DNA of 36,581 nucleotides from Rubrobacter sp. (GTDB lineage Bacteria; Actinomycetota; Rubrobacteria; Rubrobacterales; Rubrobacteraceae): NCBI GenBank assembly GCA_013695915.1, contig JACCZN010000134.1, positions 1 to 36,581 of the forward strand, read 5' to 3'. Shown piece by piece: positions 17,809 to 26,276 of this stretch (position 1 is its first letter; each line of letters starts with the position of its first letter). The notes under the pieces were generated by a model. It saw only the letters and a program-made list of their open reading frames with translations, ran no database searches and was not told where the DNA came from. The position numbers and the translations under genes were made by a program.

Positions 17809-18918
17809 CTATTCCGGGTTCGGAGGAAGCCTCTCCTTTCGAAGGAGGGGCATGCGTACCTCGGCTCGCGTGCCGCCGTCCGGCTCGCTGACGAGCTCGA
17901 AGGCGCCTCCCAGGAGGTCGGTCCGCTCCTTCATGGAGTCTAGGCCGATGCCCTCGGTGGCCGGGTCCGCGGCGTCGAAGCCCAGCCCTGCGTCCCGGAT
18001 GACGGCCAGGACCTCCTTCGGGGTGATGGAGACCTCGATCTCTATGCGGTCGCTGCCGGAGTGAGCCACAGCGTTGCGCACCCCTTCCCGCAAGACCAGG
18101 TAGAGTTGGTCTCGCACGAAGTCCGGCAGGTGGTCCTCCTCCCCCGTAAAAGAGACTTCGTAGTCGACGCCGATGGGTACGCTAATCCTCATCAGGTTCT
18201 CGAGGGCTATCCTCAGGCCTTCTGACGTCTCCATGCCCCGGAGCTCGGAAGAGAACTGCCGCATTAGCTCCAGCGCGTCGTCGGCCGTCTGCCGGGCGAG
18301 CGCCAGCCGTTCCGTAGCCCGCTGGGGGTTGCTCTCCCTCTGGGCCTCGTAGAGGTCCAGGCTCTGGGTAACGACCGTCATGGAGTGGGCCAGCCGGTCG
18401 TGTAGCTCCCGGGAGAAGCGCCGGCGCTCCTCGAACTGGGTCTCCTTGACCTTCGTGAGCAGGTAGTCTATGTAGGAGGCCATCACCATCCGGGAGACGC
18501 GGTCCATGACGATCTCCTGGACGGCCAGGGCTATCTCCGCGACCTCGTCCCGCCCGGCGCCTTCGGGCAGGTTCCCGACTACCATCTTGACTGCTGCCTT
18601 GCACAGCGCAACTCCGGACCGGAAAGACTCGTCAGGGTGGGGGTTCAGGGGCTCCTCGGACGCCTCGATGTGCTGGTGGATCTCCTCTTCCACCGCAAAG
18701 AGTGACCGCTCCTCACCCCGCAGGACGGACGCCGCCCGCGAGACCACGGACCACGCGTTGGCCTCTATCTGCTTCCTCGAAAGCCCGCCGCCGACGACCA
18801 GGAGGCTTCCGGACTCGTTCAGGCGCCGCTCGTAGTCCTCGAAGATCTCCCCGAACCGCTCTTCGAGTATCCGCGCCGCTCGGGGAAGCTCGGGGAAAGG
18901 TGTCTCTGCGTCCGTCAT
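17809..18918 (-). CDS. Soluble sensor histidine kinase (HisKA_3/NarL type)
   Basis: FSRELHDRLAHSMTVVTQSLDLYE and HATPase block (LREGVRNAVAHSGSDRIEIEVSI...GLGFDAADPATEGIGLDSMKERTDLLGG); no clear TM segment; start MTDAETPF. Confidence 0.9.
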   Translation of the reverse strand: MTDAETPFPELPRAARILEERFGEIFEDYERRLNESGSLLVVGGGLSRKQIEANAWSVVSRAASVLRGEERSLFAVEEEIHQHIEASEEPLNPHPDESFRSGVALCKAAVKMVVGNLPEGAGRDEVAEIALAVQEIVMDRVSRMVMASYIDYLLTKVKETQFEERRRFSRELHDRLAHSMTVVTQSLDLYEAQRESNPQRATERLALARQTADDALELMRQFSSELRGMETSEGLRIALENLMRISVPIGVDYEVSFTGEEDHLPDFVRDQLYLVLREGVRNAVAHSGSDRIEIEVSITPKEVLAVIRDAGLGFDAADPATEGIGLDSMKERTDLLGGAFELVSEPDGGTRAEVRMPLLRKERLPPNPE

Positions 18919-19224
18919 ATCCTCATACTGCCTGTCCTGGCTCGTTCTTCCCTGGATCCGGGCTCTCTCCCGGGAGCATCGGGTTACAACCTCCCGCGAC
19001 TCCGGCGCTCCGGGCCGCCGGCAGACCACACGTCGGTGGACCACAAAGGGACGCGAGCCGGCGCAGGGGGGAGAAGAGCGCCGGCCCGCGGACCATATAG
19101 TACAAACCCCAGTTTACTCTTCCGGGAGGCGCTTCCGTGCCACCCTTGGCTCCGAAACCTACATCTTTCGTACCGAAGGTCTGCACCTTCCGCACCAAAC
19201 TTGCCCCACAGCCTCGGTAAGAGC

Positions 19225-19249
19225 GTTTACATACCGTCCGTGAGGGCTA
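19225..19249 (+). promoter_or_regulatory. Candidate general-stress (SigB/SigF-like) promoter upstream of the island
   Basis: GTTTAC - 13 nt - GGGCTA, resembling GTTT / GGGTA-type stress promoters; one base off in the -10. Confidence 0.25.
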
Positions 19250-19318
19250 AGGTCCGGATGGAGCGGACGTTGCGGGAAGCGCGGTCCGCAGGACATACCC
19301 CCAGAGGGAAGGACGCAC

Positions 19319-20236
19319 ATGGCGAGCTACGAAGAGCGGACAGACAGTTACACGGCGGTAGAGGAAGACTACGCGGGCTACACGGTACGAGATACCTACG
19401 GCGAGAAGATCGGCAAGGTAGACGACCTGTTCCTCGACGAGAACGACGAGCCGGAGTACTTCGGCGTGAAGATGGACTTCCTGGGGACCAGTGCCACCAT
19501 GCTCCCGTTCGACATAGCCAGGGTGGACAGGGAGCGGGGCTTTATAGAGGTCTCGCAGCCCAAGAGCACGGTCAAGAATGGCCCGGCCTTCGACGACGAC
19601 CAGGAGATAACCGCCGAGTACGAGCGGGAGGTCCGCGAGTACTACGGGCTCTCAGCCCCTCAGGACTCCGGGGACCGGGGCTCCTACGGTGGGTACTACG
19701 CCGACGAGGAGCGGCAGGACAGGGAGCGTGGTGTCCCCGTGGAGGGCGGAAGCGTCGGCGGAGACCGCCCGGGCATAGCGATGGGCGATACCGAGAGCGG
19801 CGAGTTCCGCGAGCACGGCGAGGAGAACGAGGGGCTTGCCCAGCACGGCAGCGACCTGGAGGACGAGGACGAGCTGCGCGTCCAGCGCTCCGAGGAGGAG
19901 TTGCGCGCCGGCACCCGCGAGCGCGAGGCCGGATCGGTAAACGTCCGCAAGCGGGTGAGGACCGACCGCGAGCGCATTATCGTGCCCAAGAAGCACGAGG
20001 AGGTCAAGGTAGACCGCGTGCCCGTCGAGGGCCGGGAGGCTTCGGAGGCCGAGATCGGCGAGGACGAGATCCGGGTTCCGGTAACCGAGGAAGAGGTCGT
20101 TACCGAGAAGCGGGCGGTGGTCAAGGAAGAGGTCCGGGTCCGCAAGGAGGCCGTCGAGGAAGAGGAGGTCATCGAGGAGGACGTCCGCCGCGAGGAGGTA
20201 GACGTGGAGGAAGCCTCCGAGCGCGGTCAGCGGTAG
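19319..20236 (+). CDS. PRC-barrel domain plus DUF2382 (YsnF/AvaK) protein
   Basis: YAGYTVRDTYGEKIGKVDDLFLDENDEPEYFGVKMDFLG (PRC-barrel) and DUF2382 (LRVQRSEEELRAGTREREAGSVNVRKRVRTDRERI...RREEVDVEE). Confidence 0.9.
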   Translation: MASYEERTDSYTAVEEDYAGYTVRDTYGEKIGKVDDLFLDENDEPEYFGVKMDFLGTSATMLPFDIARVDRERGFIEVSQPKSTVKNGPAFDDDQEITAEYEREVREYYGLSAPQDSGDRGSYGGYYADEERQDRERGVPVEGGSVGGDRPGIAMGDTESGEFREHGEENEGLAQHGSDLEDEDELRVQRSEEELRAGTREREAGSVNVRKRVRTDRERIIVPKKHEEVKVDRVPVEGREASEAEIGEDEIRVPVTEEEVVTEKRAVVKEEVRVRKEAVEEEEVIEEDVRREEVDVEEASERGQR

Positions 20237-20261
20237 CATCGCCCGGCGAACCTTCGAGGGC

Positions 20262-20284
20262 GTGCCCGTCCGGACAGCGGGCAC
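20262..20284 (+). terminator. Hairpin between the two DUF2382 genes
   Basis: GTGCCCG-tccggacag-CGGGCAC, 7-bp perfect stem, no U-tract. Confidence 0.3.
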
Positions 20285-20361
20285 ACCCGCTAGCTCCGGG
20301 AGAGCGGGCGGGGTACAGCGCCGCGCGCCAGCAGATAGTTCCTAGCCCGAGGAGATCCATT

Positions 20362-20841
20362 TTGGCCCACGAAGAACGCGACCGGCCCGCGGAGGGCTAC
20401 CACGAACCCGCGGAGAAGGACGCTGGTGAGCGCGGCGTTGGCCCCGGAGATGAGCTACGGGTGCAGAGGGGCGAGGAGGAGCTGCGGGCCGAGACCCGCG
20501 AGCGCGAGGCCGGCGCGATGCGGGTCCGTAAGAGCGTACGCACCGACCACGAGCAGCTCCGGGTCCCCAAGAGGCGCGAGGAGGTAGACATCGAGCGCGT
20601 ACCCGTAAACCGGGAGAGCCCCGGGGCCGAGATCGGCGAGGAAGAAGTGGTCGTGCAGGTCTTCGAGGAGGAGGTCGTGGTCTCCAAACGGGTCGTGCTC
20701 AAGGAGGAGATCCGGCTCCGCAAGGTGGTCGTTGAGGAAGAGGAGGTCATCGAAGAGGACGTAAGGCGCGAAGAGGTGGAGATAGACGATGAGACCGGGC
20801 GCGGCACAGAGCCCGATGGGAAGGGCCGCCGCGACGGCTAA
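20362..20841 (+). CDS. DUF2382 (YsnF/AvaK) protein
   Basis: LRVQRGEEELRAETREREAGAMRVRKSVRTDHEQLRVPKRREEVDIERVPV...; paralogous to preceding ORF; TTG start after AGGAG. Confidence 0.85.
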   Translation: MAHEERDRPAEGYHEPAEKDAGERGVGPGDELRVQRGEEELRAETREREAGAMRVRKSVRTDHEQLRVPKRREEVDIERVPVNRESPGAEIGEEEVVVQVFEEEVVVSKRVVLKEEIRLRKVVVEEEEVIEEDVRREEVEIDDETGRGTEPDGKGRRDG

Positions 20842-20903
20842 CGGAAAAGACTATCGGATGGGTGGCGGAGACCCGCAGCCCTACCAGACAACAGGAGGTA
20901 ACG

Positions 20904-21104
20904 GTGGACAACCTGAGCAACTTCAACCCCGCGGACGTAAAGCAGCACCTCGAAGGCATCGACTGGCCGGCGGACAGGGAGGAGATAGCCAAAAAGGCCG
21001 AGCAGAACGGCGCCCCCGGACCGGTCGCCGGCCAGCTCCGCCAGCGGCTGCCGGAGGGCGAGATCTCCGGTCCCCAGGACGTCGTCAGCAAGCTGCAGGG
21101 CTAG
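20904..21104 (+). CDS. DUF2795 domain-containing protein (66 aa)
   Basis: VDNLSNFNPADVKQHLEGIDWPADREEIAKKAEQNGAPGPVAGQLRQRLPEGEISGPQDVVSKLQG; AGGAGG upstream. Confidence 0.85.
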   Translation: MDNLSNFNPADVKQHLEGIDWPADREEIAKKAEQNGAPGPVAGQLRQRLPEGEISGPQDVVSKLQG

Positions 21105-21180
21105 ACGCAGAGAGCAGGGTGCAGGGCGATGCCGGAGGTAAAAGCGGCGCCACCCTACATCCGGAAGGGGAGTAGCCCGC

Positions 21181-21312
21181 ATGGGTTTCTTGATAAGAAG
21201 GCTCATTTTTATGGTGGCCCCGGTCCTCTGGCGCAAGTTCCAGCAGCGGCGTCGGAGTAAAGAGGACACCAACGAGGAACGAGAAGAAACGGCGAGGAAA
21301 GGACACGAATGA
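21181..21312 (+). CDS. Small basic/hydrophobic protein (43 aa)
   Basis: MGFLIRRLIFMVAPVLWRKFQQRRRSKEDTNEEREETARKGHE; stop overlaps next start (ATGA); below ORF-track cutoff. Confidence 0.55.
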   Translation: MGFLIRRLIFMVAPVLWRKFQQRRRSKEDTNEEREETARKGHE

Positions 21313-22082
21313 GCAAGAGAAGCGGTGAAGGAGAACAGAGCCGGTTGCGGAGGGCCTCCACGGGGGACGGGGAGGAGCAGGCCGTAGAAGACGGCCAGCC
21401 GGAAGAGACCCGGACGAACGGCGACTCGGCGGCCAGCGGAGCAGCGGCCAGCGGAGCAGCGGCCGGGGAAGACGACGACCTCGGGAAATACCGGGCGCGG
21501 GAGCCGTTAACCGAGCGGTACGAAAACGAAGGCCAGGGCTCCTCCGGCTCGCGGGTCTCCGGCTCGCGCGGTTCGGCCGCAGCAGAGAAAGGCACGAGCT
21601 GGGTCAGCGTTATCTTCGGCTGGGTCGCGTCCATAGGAGCGGCGGTCCTCCTTGCCGGCATCGTGACCGGCGTCGTCGGTGCGATAGCGGGCCTTATCGG
21701 GCTTGGCAGCGGCGGTATCGCGGCGGCCGTGGGGGTCTTTCTAACCCTGCTCCTGGTCTACCTGATCGGGGGCTACGTCGCCGGACGCATGGCGGGTCGT
21801 TCGGGCCTCAAGCACGGGCTGCTGGTCCCGGTCCTGGCGCTGGTGCTCGTGCTGCTGGTGGGTCTCGCCGGTGGCGCCCTGGGCTTCGGCTTCGCGGACC
21901 AGATCTCCAGCGTGGCGCCTCCGGCCCTTACGGATAGCATCCCGACGAGCCTGCCGCAGGGCATCCCCAGCGGCGCGGGTATCGCCGCCATAGTCGGGGG
22001 CATAGTGCTGCTGCTCACCCCGTTCATCGGCGGCGCGCTTGGCGGTCTCTGGGGAGCCAAGAGAGGCTGGGAGCAACCGTAG
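21309..22082 (+). CDS. YrzE-like / TIGR04086-like membrane protein
   Basis: Charged low-complexity N-terminus then GWVASIGAAVLLAGIVTGVVGAIAGLIGLG...LVYLIGGYVAGRMAGRSGLKHGLLVPVLALVL. Confidence 0.65.
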   Translation: MSKRSGEGEQSRLRRASTGDGEEQAVEDGQPEETRTNGDSAASGAAASGAAAGEDDDLGKYRAREPLTERYENEGQGSSGSRVSGSRGSAAAEKGTSWVSVIFGWVASIGAAVLLAGIVTGVVGAIAGLIGLGSGGIAAAVGVFLTLLLVYLIGGYVAGRMAGRSGLKHGLLVPVLALVLVLLVGLAGGALGFGFADQISSVAPPALTDSIPTSLPQGIPSGAGIAAIVGGIVLLLTPFIGGALGGLWGAKRGWEQP

Positions 22083-22150
22083 CCATATGAGGCTGTGCGT
22101 GCGCTCGCAGATCGGACATTCGGTAGGCAGTTTACAGAGGAGGTAGCGTC

Positions 22151-22636
22151 GTGGGACAAGATCGAAACGACAATCCCGGGAACAGCAACGGAGGTGGAGA
22201 GGAAGGACAGGCCAAACAACAGTCCCGAGAGGTCGCCCAGCAGGCGGAGAACCAGGTCTCTCACTACACCGAAGAGGGGCTCCAGCGGGTCAAGGGCCAG
22301 CTGGCGACCCAGAAAGAGCGAGCGGCCGGGGAGCTGGACGGCATCTCGCGGGCCCTCCAGAGTGCCGGTGACCAGTTGAGGGAGCAGGAACAGGGCTCTA
22401 TCGGCCGTTACGCGGACCAGGCCGCCGAGCAGACCGAACGGCTCTCCGGCTACCTGAACGAGAGAGACGCCGACCAGCTCATAAGCGAGGCTGAGGACCT
22501 TGCCCGGCACCAGCCGGCAGTGTTCCTGGGTGCCGCCTTCGCCCTGGGAGCTGTCGCCGCGCGCTTCCTCAAGAGCTCCTCCAGAGGCAGCGGTGGCTCC
22601 GGCGGCGGGACCAGAGAGGAGGCTGTCCGAGGATGA
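22151..22636 (+). CDS. Hypothetical protein: coiled-coil-like N-terminus and C-terminal TM segment
   Basis: MGQDRNDNPGNSNGGGEEGQAKQQSREVAQQAENQVSHYTEEGLQRVKGQLATQKERAAGELDGISRALQSAG...QPAVFLGAAFALGAVAARFLKSSS; GTG start after AGGAGG. Confidence 0.75.
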   Translation: MGQDRNDNPGNSNGGGEEGQAKQQSREVAQQAENQVSHYTEEGLQRVKGQLATQKERAAGELDGISRALQSAGDQLREQEQGSIGRYADQAAEQTERLSGYLNERDADQLISEAEDLARHQPAVFLGAAFALGAVAARFLKSSSRGSGGSGGGTREEAVRG

Positions 22637-23028
22637 TGCGCGACGAAAAAAGGGACCGTCCGTCCGGCGAGCTTCTAGGCGAACTCTACAGGGACACCAG
22701 CACCCTGCTCCGCCTGGAGATAGAGCTTCTCAAGACGGAGATGAGCCAGAAGGTCTCCCGGGTCGGCAAGAACGTGGGTTTCCTGGCCGCCGGAGGAGCC
22801 GTGGCCTACGCGGGGCTCCTTGCGATCATCGCCGGGGTGATCGGGGTCCTGGCTCTGGTGGTCCCCGTCTGGCTCTCGGCTCTCATCGTCGGGCTCGTGG
22901 TGGCTGGTGCGGGCGGGCTTCTGGTCCGCAGCGGCCTCAAGACCCTCCAGCAAGAGCAGCTGGTGCCACAGAAAACCCTACAGACTCTACAGGAGGATAC
23001 GGAATGGGCGAAAGACCAGACCAAATGA
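22633..23028 (+). CDS. Phage holin family-like (DUF1469/superfamily III) protein
   Basis: GELLGELYRDTSTLLRLEIELLKTEMSQKVSRVGKNVGFLAAGGAVAYAGLLAIIAGVIGVLALVVPVWLSALIVGLVVAGAGGLLVRSGLKTL. Confidence 0.85.
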   Translation: MMRDEKRDRPSGELLGELYRDTSTLLRLEIELLKTEMSQKVSRVGKNVGFLAAGGAVAYAGLLAIIAGVIGVLALVVPVWLSALIVGLVVAGAGGLLVRSGLKTLQQEQLVPQKTLQTLQEDTEWAKDQTK

Positions 23029-23888
23029 ATCGCGAGGGCCAGGAGCCTCCGCGGCGGCTCTCCCAGGAGAGCGCTCGGGAGAGGACGCTGAAAAGGGACG
23101 AGGCCAACCCGGACCCGGCCAGCGCCGGAGACGAGTTGGAGGAGATGCGGCTGGAGCTTGCGCGGACCCGGGCGCAGATGAGCGAGACGGTCGAGGTCCT
23201 CCACGGGAGGCTCAGCTCCGAGTACATAAAAGAGCAGGCCCGGGAGCAGCTCAGGAGCTCGGCCCGAAGCTCCGGCTCATCCTTCGCCGGGACCGTCAAG
23301 CGGAACTCCGTGCCGCTGGCCCTCGTGGGCGCGGGCCTCGGCTGGCTGGTAGTAAACGCCAGAGGTTCCGGAGAAGACCAGGGCTCCGGCCGGCACCAGC
23401 TCGCGGGGAGCACTTACCGGGACTCTCGCGCACACGAGTACCCGCGCGGCCCGACCGGCGCCGGGGAGCGTCAGCCACCGGAAACGGAGGGCTCCCCGGT
23501 GAGCGGAGGCGCTGCCCAAGAGTCGCAGAGCTCCGCGGAAGCCACCCGGGAACGGGCCTCCGAGATGGGCGGTCAGGCTCAGGAGCGGGCTCAAGAGGCC
23601 CAGAAGCGGGCTCAAGAAGGAGCGCAGAGGGCAAAAGGCGGCTTCCAGAGGATGCTCCAGGAGAACCCTCTGGCTCTGGGCGCCATAGCGGTCGGGCTCG
23701 GCGCGGCCGTCGGGCTCTCTATCCCCGAGACCGAGAAAGAGAACCAGGCGATGGGCGAGACCCGCGACAAGCTCAAAGACCAGGCCCAGCAGAAAGTCCA
23801 GGACACCAAAGAGAAGGCCCAGCGGGTCGCCGGGGAGGCCCAGAAGGCCGCCAAGGATGAAGCCAGCAACCAGGACCTCACCGAGTAG
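23004..23888 (+). CDS. DUF3618 domain-containing protein with repetitive amphipathic C-terminus
   Basis: LEEMRLELARTRAQMSETVEVLHGRLSSEYIKEQAREQLRSSARSS; later AQERAQEAQKRAQEGAQRAKGGFQRMLQENPLALGAIAVGLGAAVGLSIPETEKEN. Confidence 0.85.
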   Translation: MGERPDQMNREGQEPPRRLSQESARERTLKRDEANPDPASAGDELEEMRLELARTRAQMSETVEVLHGRLSSEYIKEQAREQLRSSARSSGSSFAGTVKRNSVPLALVGAGLGWLVVNARGSGEDQGSGRHQLAGSTYRDSRAHEYPRGPTGAGERQPPETEGSPVSGGAAQESQSSAEATRERASEMGGQAQERAQEAQKRAQEGAQRAKGGFQRMLQENPLALGAIAVGLGAAVGLSIPETEKENQAMGETRDKLKDQAQQKVQDTKEKAQRVAGEAQKAAKDEASNQDLTE

Positions 23889-24256
23889 TGGAGGCTCTGC
23901 GACCCGCAGACGTGGCGGGCGAAGCCTCCAGGGGCTCGCGGCGCTCGGCACGGGACTGCCGACCCTCGGACGAGCGCGAAGAGTTGAGCCGTCTCCTACG
24001 GGAGGCGGCCCGGCTCATCGAAGGCGCGGATCTGTCCGGCGCGAACCAGGCACTCAAAAAGGCCGGAGAGTTAGCCTCCGCCCTGAGGTACCCGGCCTCC
24101 TCGCTGGAACCGCCCTATCCCGCGGGAGATTCCCACACTCGCGGTTCCTCTGCGGGCGGTTCCTCAGCAAGGGAGTCAGCCAGCAGAGGAACCGCCCGCA
24201 GAGGAGACATAGGAGACGGCGGCAAGCTCTCCGTGTGCCACGTCGGTGGCCGCTAG
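23888..24256 (+). CDS. Hypothetical protein with C-terminus encoded through an inverted repeat
   Basis: TAGTG overlap with previous gene; helical core EREELSRLLREAARLIEGADLSGANQALKKAGELASAL, then low-complexity Ser/Gly/Arg tail. Confidence 0.5.
   Translation: MEALRPADVAGEASRGSRRSARDCRPSDEREELSRLLREAARLIEGADLSGANQALKKAGELASALRYPASSLEPPYPAGDSHTRGSSAGGSSARESASRGTARRGDIGDGGKLSVCHVGGR
24146..24205. repeat. Perfect 20-bp inverted repeat, 20-nt loop
   Basis: TCCTCTGCGGGCGGTTCCTC (24146-24165) / GAGGAACCGCCCGCAGAGGA (24186-24205). Confidence 0.9.
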
Positions 24257-24365
24257 CAGAGACCAACCTCCGCTGAACACCTAGAAGCGGAGAGACCCGC
24301 GCCGCGGGTGCAGGGGAACTAGTCTACACCGGGCCTGCTCCCGCAGCGCAACAAGGAGCGTAAGG

Positions 24366-24644
24366 ATGCAGCACGCGAAGGATACGACGACCAACCCCGA
24401 GGGGTCCGGCGAAAAATCTGCAGCCCCGGCGGGATACGTCGGATACGGGGTCTGCGACCCTCTGGAGAAGGAGATAGGGAAGGTGCAGAGGGTCTTAGGG
24501 AAGGTGCAGAGGGTCTTCGCTAACGCTAGCGGGGGGCTGGAGTACGTCCGGGTGAAGACGGGGCTCTTCGGTATGAAGTCCTTCCTCCTCCCGGTGCAGG
24601 ACGTCACCGTGGACGAGGAGCGGCGGATCCTTGTGCTGAGCTAG
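24366..24644 (+). CDS. PRC-barrel domain protein
   Basis: YVGYGVCDPLEKEIGKVQRVLGKVQRVFANASGGLEYVRVKTGLFGMKSFLLPVQDVTVDEERRILVLS. Confidence 0.8.
   Translation: MQHAKDTTTNPEGSGEKSAAPAGYVGYGVCDPLEKEIGKVQRVLGKVQRVFANASGGLEYVRVKTGLFGMKSFLLPVQDVTVDEERRILVLS
24476..24517 (+). repeat. 21-bp in-frame tandem duplication
   Basis: AGGGAAGGTGCAGAGGGTCTT x2 exact, giving GKVQRVLGKVQRVF. Confidence 0.95.
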
Positions 24645-24698
24645 CGTGGTCGGTACGGAGAGAGGCCCCGTCGCCGCCACCAGTCCGGTGAGCCGGTT

Positions 24699-24712
24699 GC
24701 TACCCGGGTAGC
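24699..24712. repeat. Perfect 14-bp palindrome upstream of gtrA-like gene
   Basis: GCTACCCGGGTAGC. Confidence 0.6.
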
Positions 24713-24795
24713 GGACCGCGGGCGAGGCGCGGACGTACCTGGCGGAGATGGGAGGTGCGGATGGCGGGATGTAGATCACCGGGAACGGAGAGAGC

Positions 24796-25236
24796 TTGCG
24801 GGAGTCCGGCAAGCAGACGGGCATCAAGTACGTCCAGTTCTCGCTCGTCGGGGGCTCCAACGCCCTGGTGGACATCGGGGTACTCAACCTGCTCCTCCTG
24901 CTCTCGACCGCCTACAGCCCGGAGCTACTCGTCCTGTACAACGCGGTGGCGCTGGTCCTGTCGAACGCGAACAGTTACCTGTGGAACACGCTGTGGACCT
25001 TCAAGCAACAGGCCAGCCACAATGCCGGGCAGGTCGGTCTATTCACCGGGCAGGCGGCGATGCACGCGGCGGTAGAGGGCCTGCTGCTCTGGCTGATCGC
25101 GCACTGGCTGGCGGCCAACACCGACCTCTCGCCGCTGGTCGGGGCGAACATGGGGAAGGTCGCCGCCATGGTGACCGGCTCGACCATGAGCTTCGTGCTC
25201 CTGCGCTACTTCGTTTTCCGGCCGAAGAGCCCCTGA
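24796..25236 (+). CDS. GtrA family membrane protein
   Basis: YVQFSLVGGSNALVDIGVLNLLLLLS...NAVALVLSNANSYLWNTLWTFKQQ...GSTMSFVLLRYFVF. Confidence 0.9.
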   Translation: MRESGKQTGIKYVQFSLVGGSNALVDIGVLNLLLLLSTAYSPELLVLYNAVALVLSNANSYLWNTLWTFKQQASHNAGQVGLFTGQAAMHAAVEGLLLWLIAHWLAANTDLSPLVGANMGKVAAMVTGSTMSFVLLRYFVFRPKSP

Positions 25237-25291
25237 GCCGGGAGCCGGACCAGAAGTGGGTACCCAGTACACCCTCGAGAGAAAGAGATAG

Positions 25292-26116
25292 ATGACTGAA
25301 CGATACGAGAGAGGGGAACGGCGCCCGGCGGGCGCGAGTAGAAGAGGCGCTGCCAGGAGCACTGAGGGAAGGGGCGTCGGAGGCGGTACCGCCGGTCTGT
25401 ATGGCAGCGAGCTAACGTCCTCTAACATGGCCCGTGCTGCGGCAGCCGAGGTTATTGGCACCTTCCTGCTGGTCTTTACCGGCACCGTCGTGGCGACCGC
25501 GGCGATCCTCGGCGCACCGACGGCCGGTGACGCTTACAGCTCCCTGGGAATAGTCCTGGCCTTCGGGCTTGTCCTGGCGGCGATAGTCGGCGCCATAGGC
25601 CACGTCTCGGGGGCCCACGTAAACCCGGCCGTCACCCTGGGCCTCGCCGCCACCGGCAAGTTCCCCTGGCAGTACGTACCGGCCTACCTGGTGGCCCAGC
25701 TCGTGGGGGCGATCCTCGGGGCTTTCGGTACCTGGATAGCCTTCGGCAGCGCAGCACGGAGCGAGGCCAGCGTCGCGGCCACCTTCCCCCAGGAGGGTGT
25801 CGGGGACCTGCGGGCCCTCTCGGTGGAGGTCCTCATAACCTTCCTGCTGGTCTTCGTCATCATCTCGGTGGCGACCGACAACCGGGTGCCGGGGGCAGTA
25901 GCGCCGTTGGCGGTCGGCTTCGCGCTGTCGGCGGCCGTGTTTATCGGGGGGCCGGTGACCGGCGGGGCGGTGAACCCGGCCCGCGCCCTGGGCCCGATGC
26001 TCGTGGCGCTGGAGTTCACGGCGGTGTGGGTCTACATCGTGGGCCCGGTGATCGGGGGCGTGCTGGCAGCCCTGATCTACGACCGCTTTATCGGCAAGGC
26101 CGAGGACCCGGGGTAG
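25292..26116 (+). CDS. Aquaporin / MIP family channel
   Basis: Two NPA boxes (HVNPAVTLG, AVNPARALGP); AAAEVIGTFLLVFTGT; alternative start ATG 25427. Confidence 0.93.
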   Translation: MTERYERGERRPAGASRRGAARSTEGRGVGGGTAGLYGSELTSSNMARAAAAEVIGTFLLVFTGTVVATAAILGAPTAGDAYSSLGIVLAFGLVLAAIVGAIGHVSGAHVNPAVTLGLAATGKFPWQYVPAYLVAQLVGAILGAFGTWIAFGSAARSEASVAATFPQEGVGDLRALSVEVLITFLLVFVIISVATDNRVPGAVAPLAVGFALSAAVFIGGPVTGGAVNPARALGPMLVALEFTAVWVYIVGPVIGGVLAALIYDRFIGKAEDPG

Positions 26117-26276
26117 AAGGTTGCCCCCGGTCCCAGAGCGTCGCGGTCCATGTATGCGTAGCCAGCGCTGTTTCAGAGCTCGCGACGGGCCTCTTCTGCC
26201 GTCTACCGCGCGCCGGCCGGATCGACGCAGTACATGCTGAAAGTCTTGTTGCACAACGAACGAAAGGGAGAAAAGG

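Noticed and set aside
22990-23004. Second copy of the MITE end (GATACGGAAT)
   Set aside because: Only about nine bases match the TIR, it is the ribosome-binding region of the DUF3618 gene, and no partner end is nearby.
22633-23028. Prophage signal from the holin-like protein
   Set aside because: DUF1469-type holin-like proteins are common chromosomal membrane proteins; no other phage genes are nearby.
25292-25426. Functional N-terminal extension of the aquaporin
   Set aside because: The 45-residue charged extension may be just an upstream start choice; ATG 25427 begins right at the conserved domain, so no claim is made.
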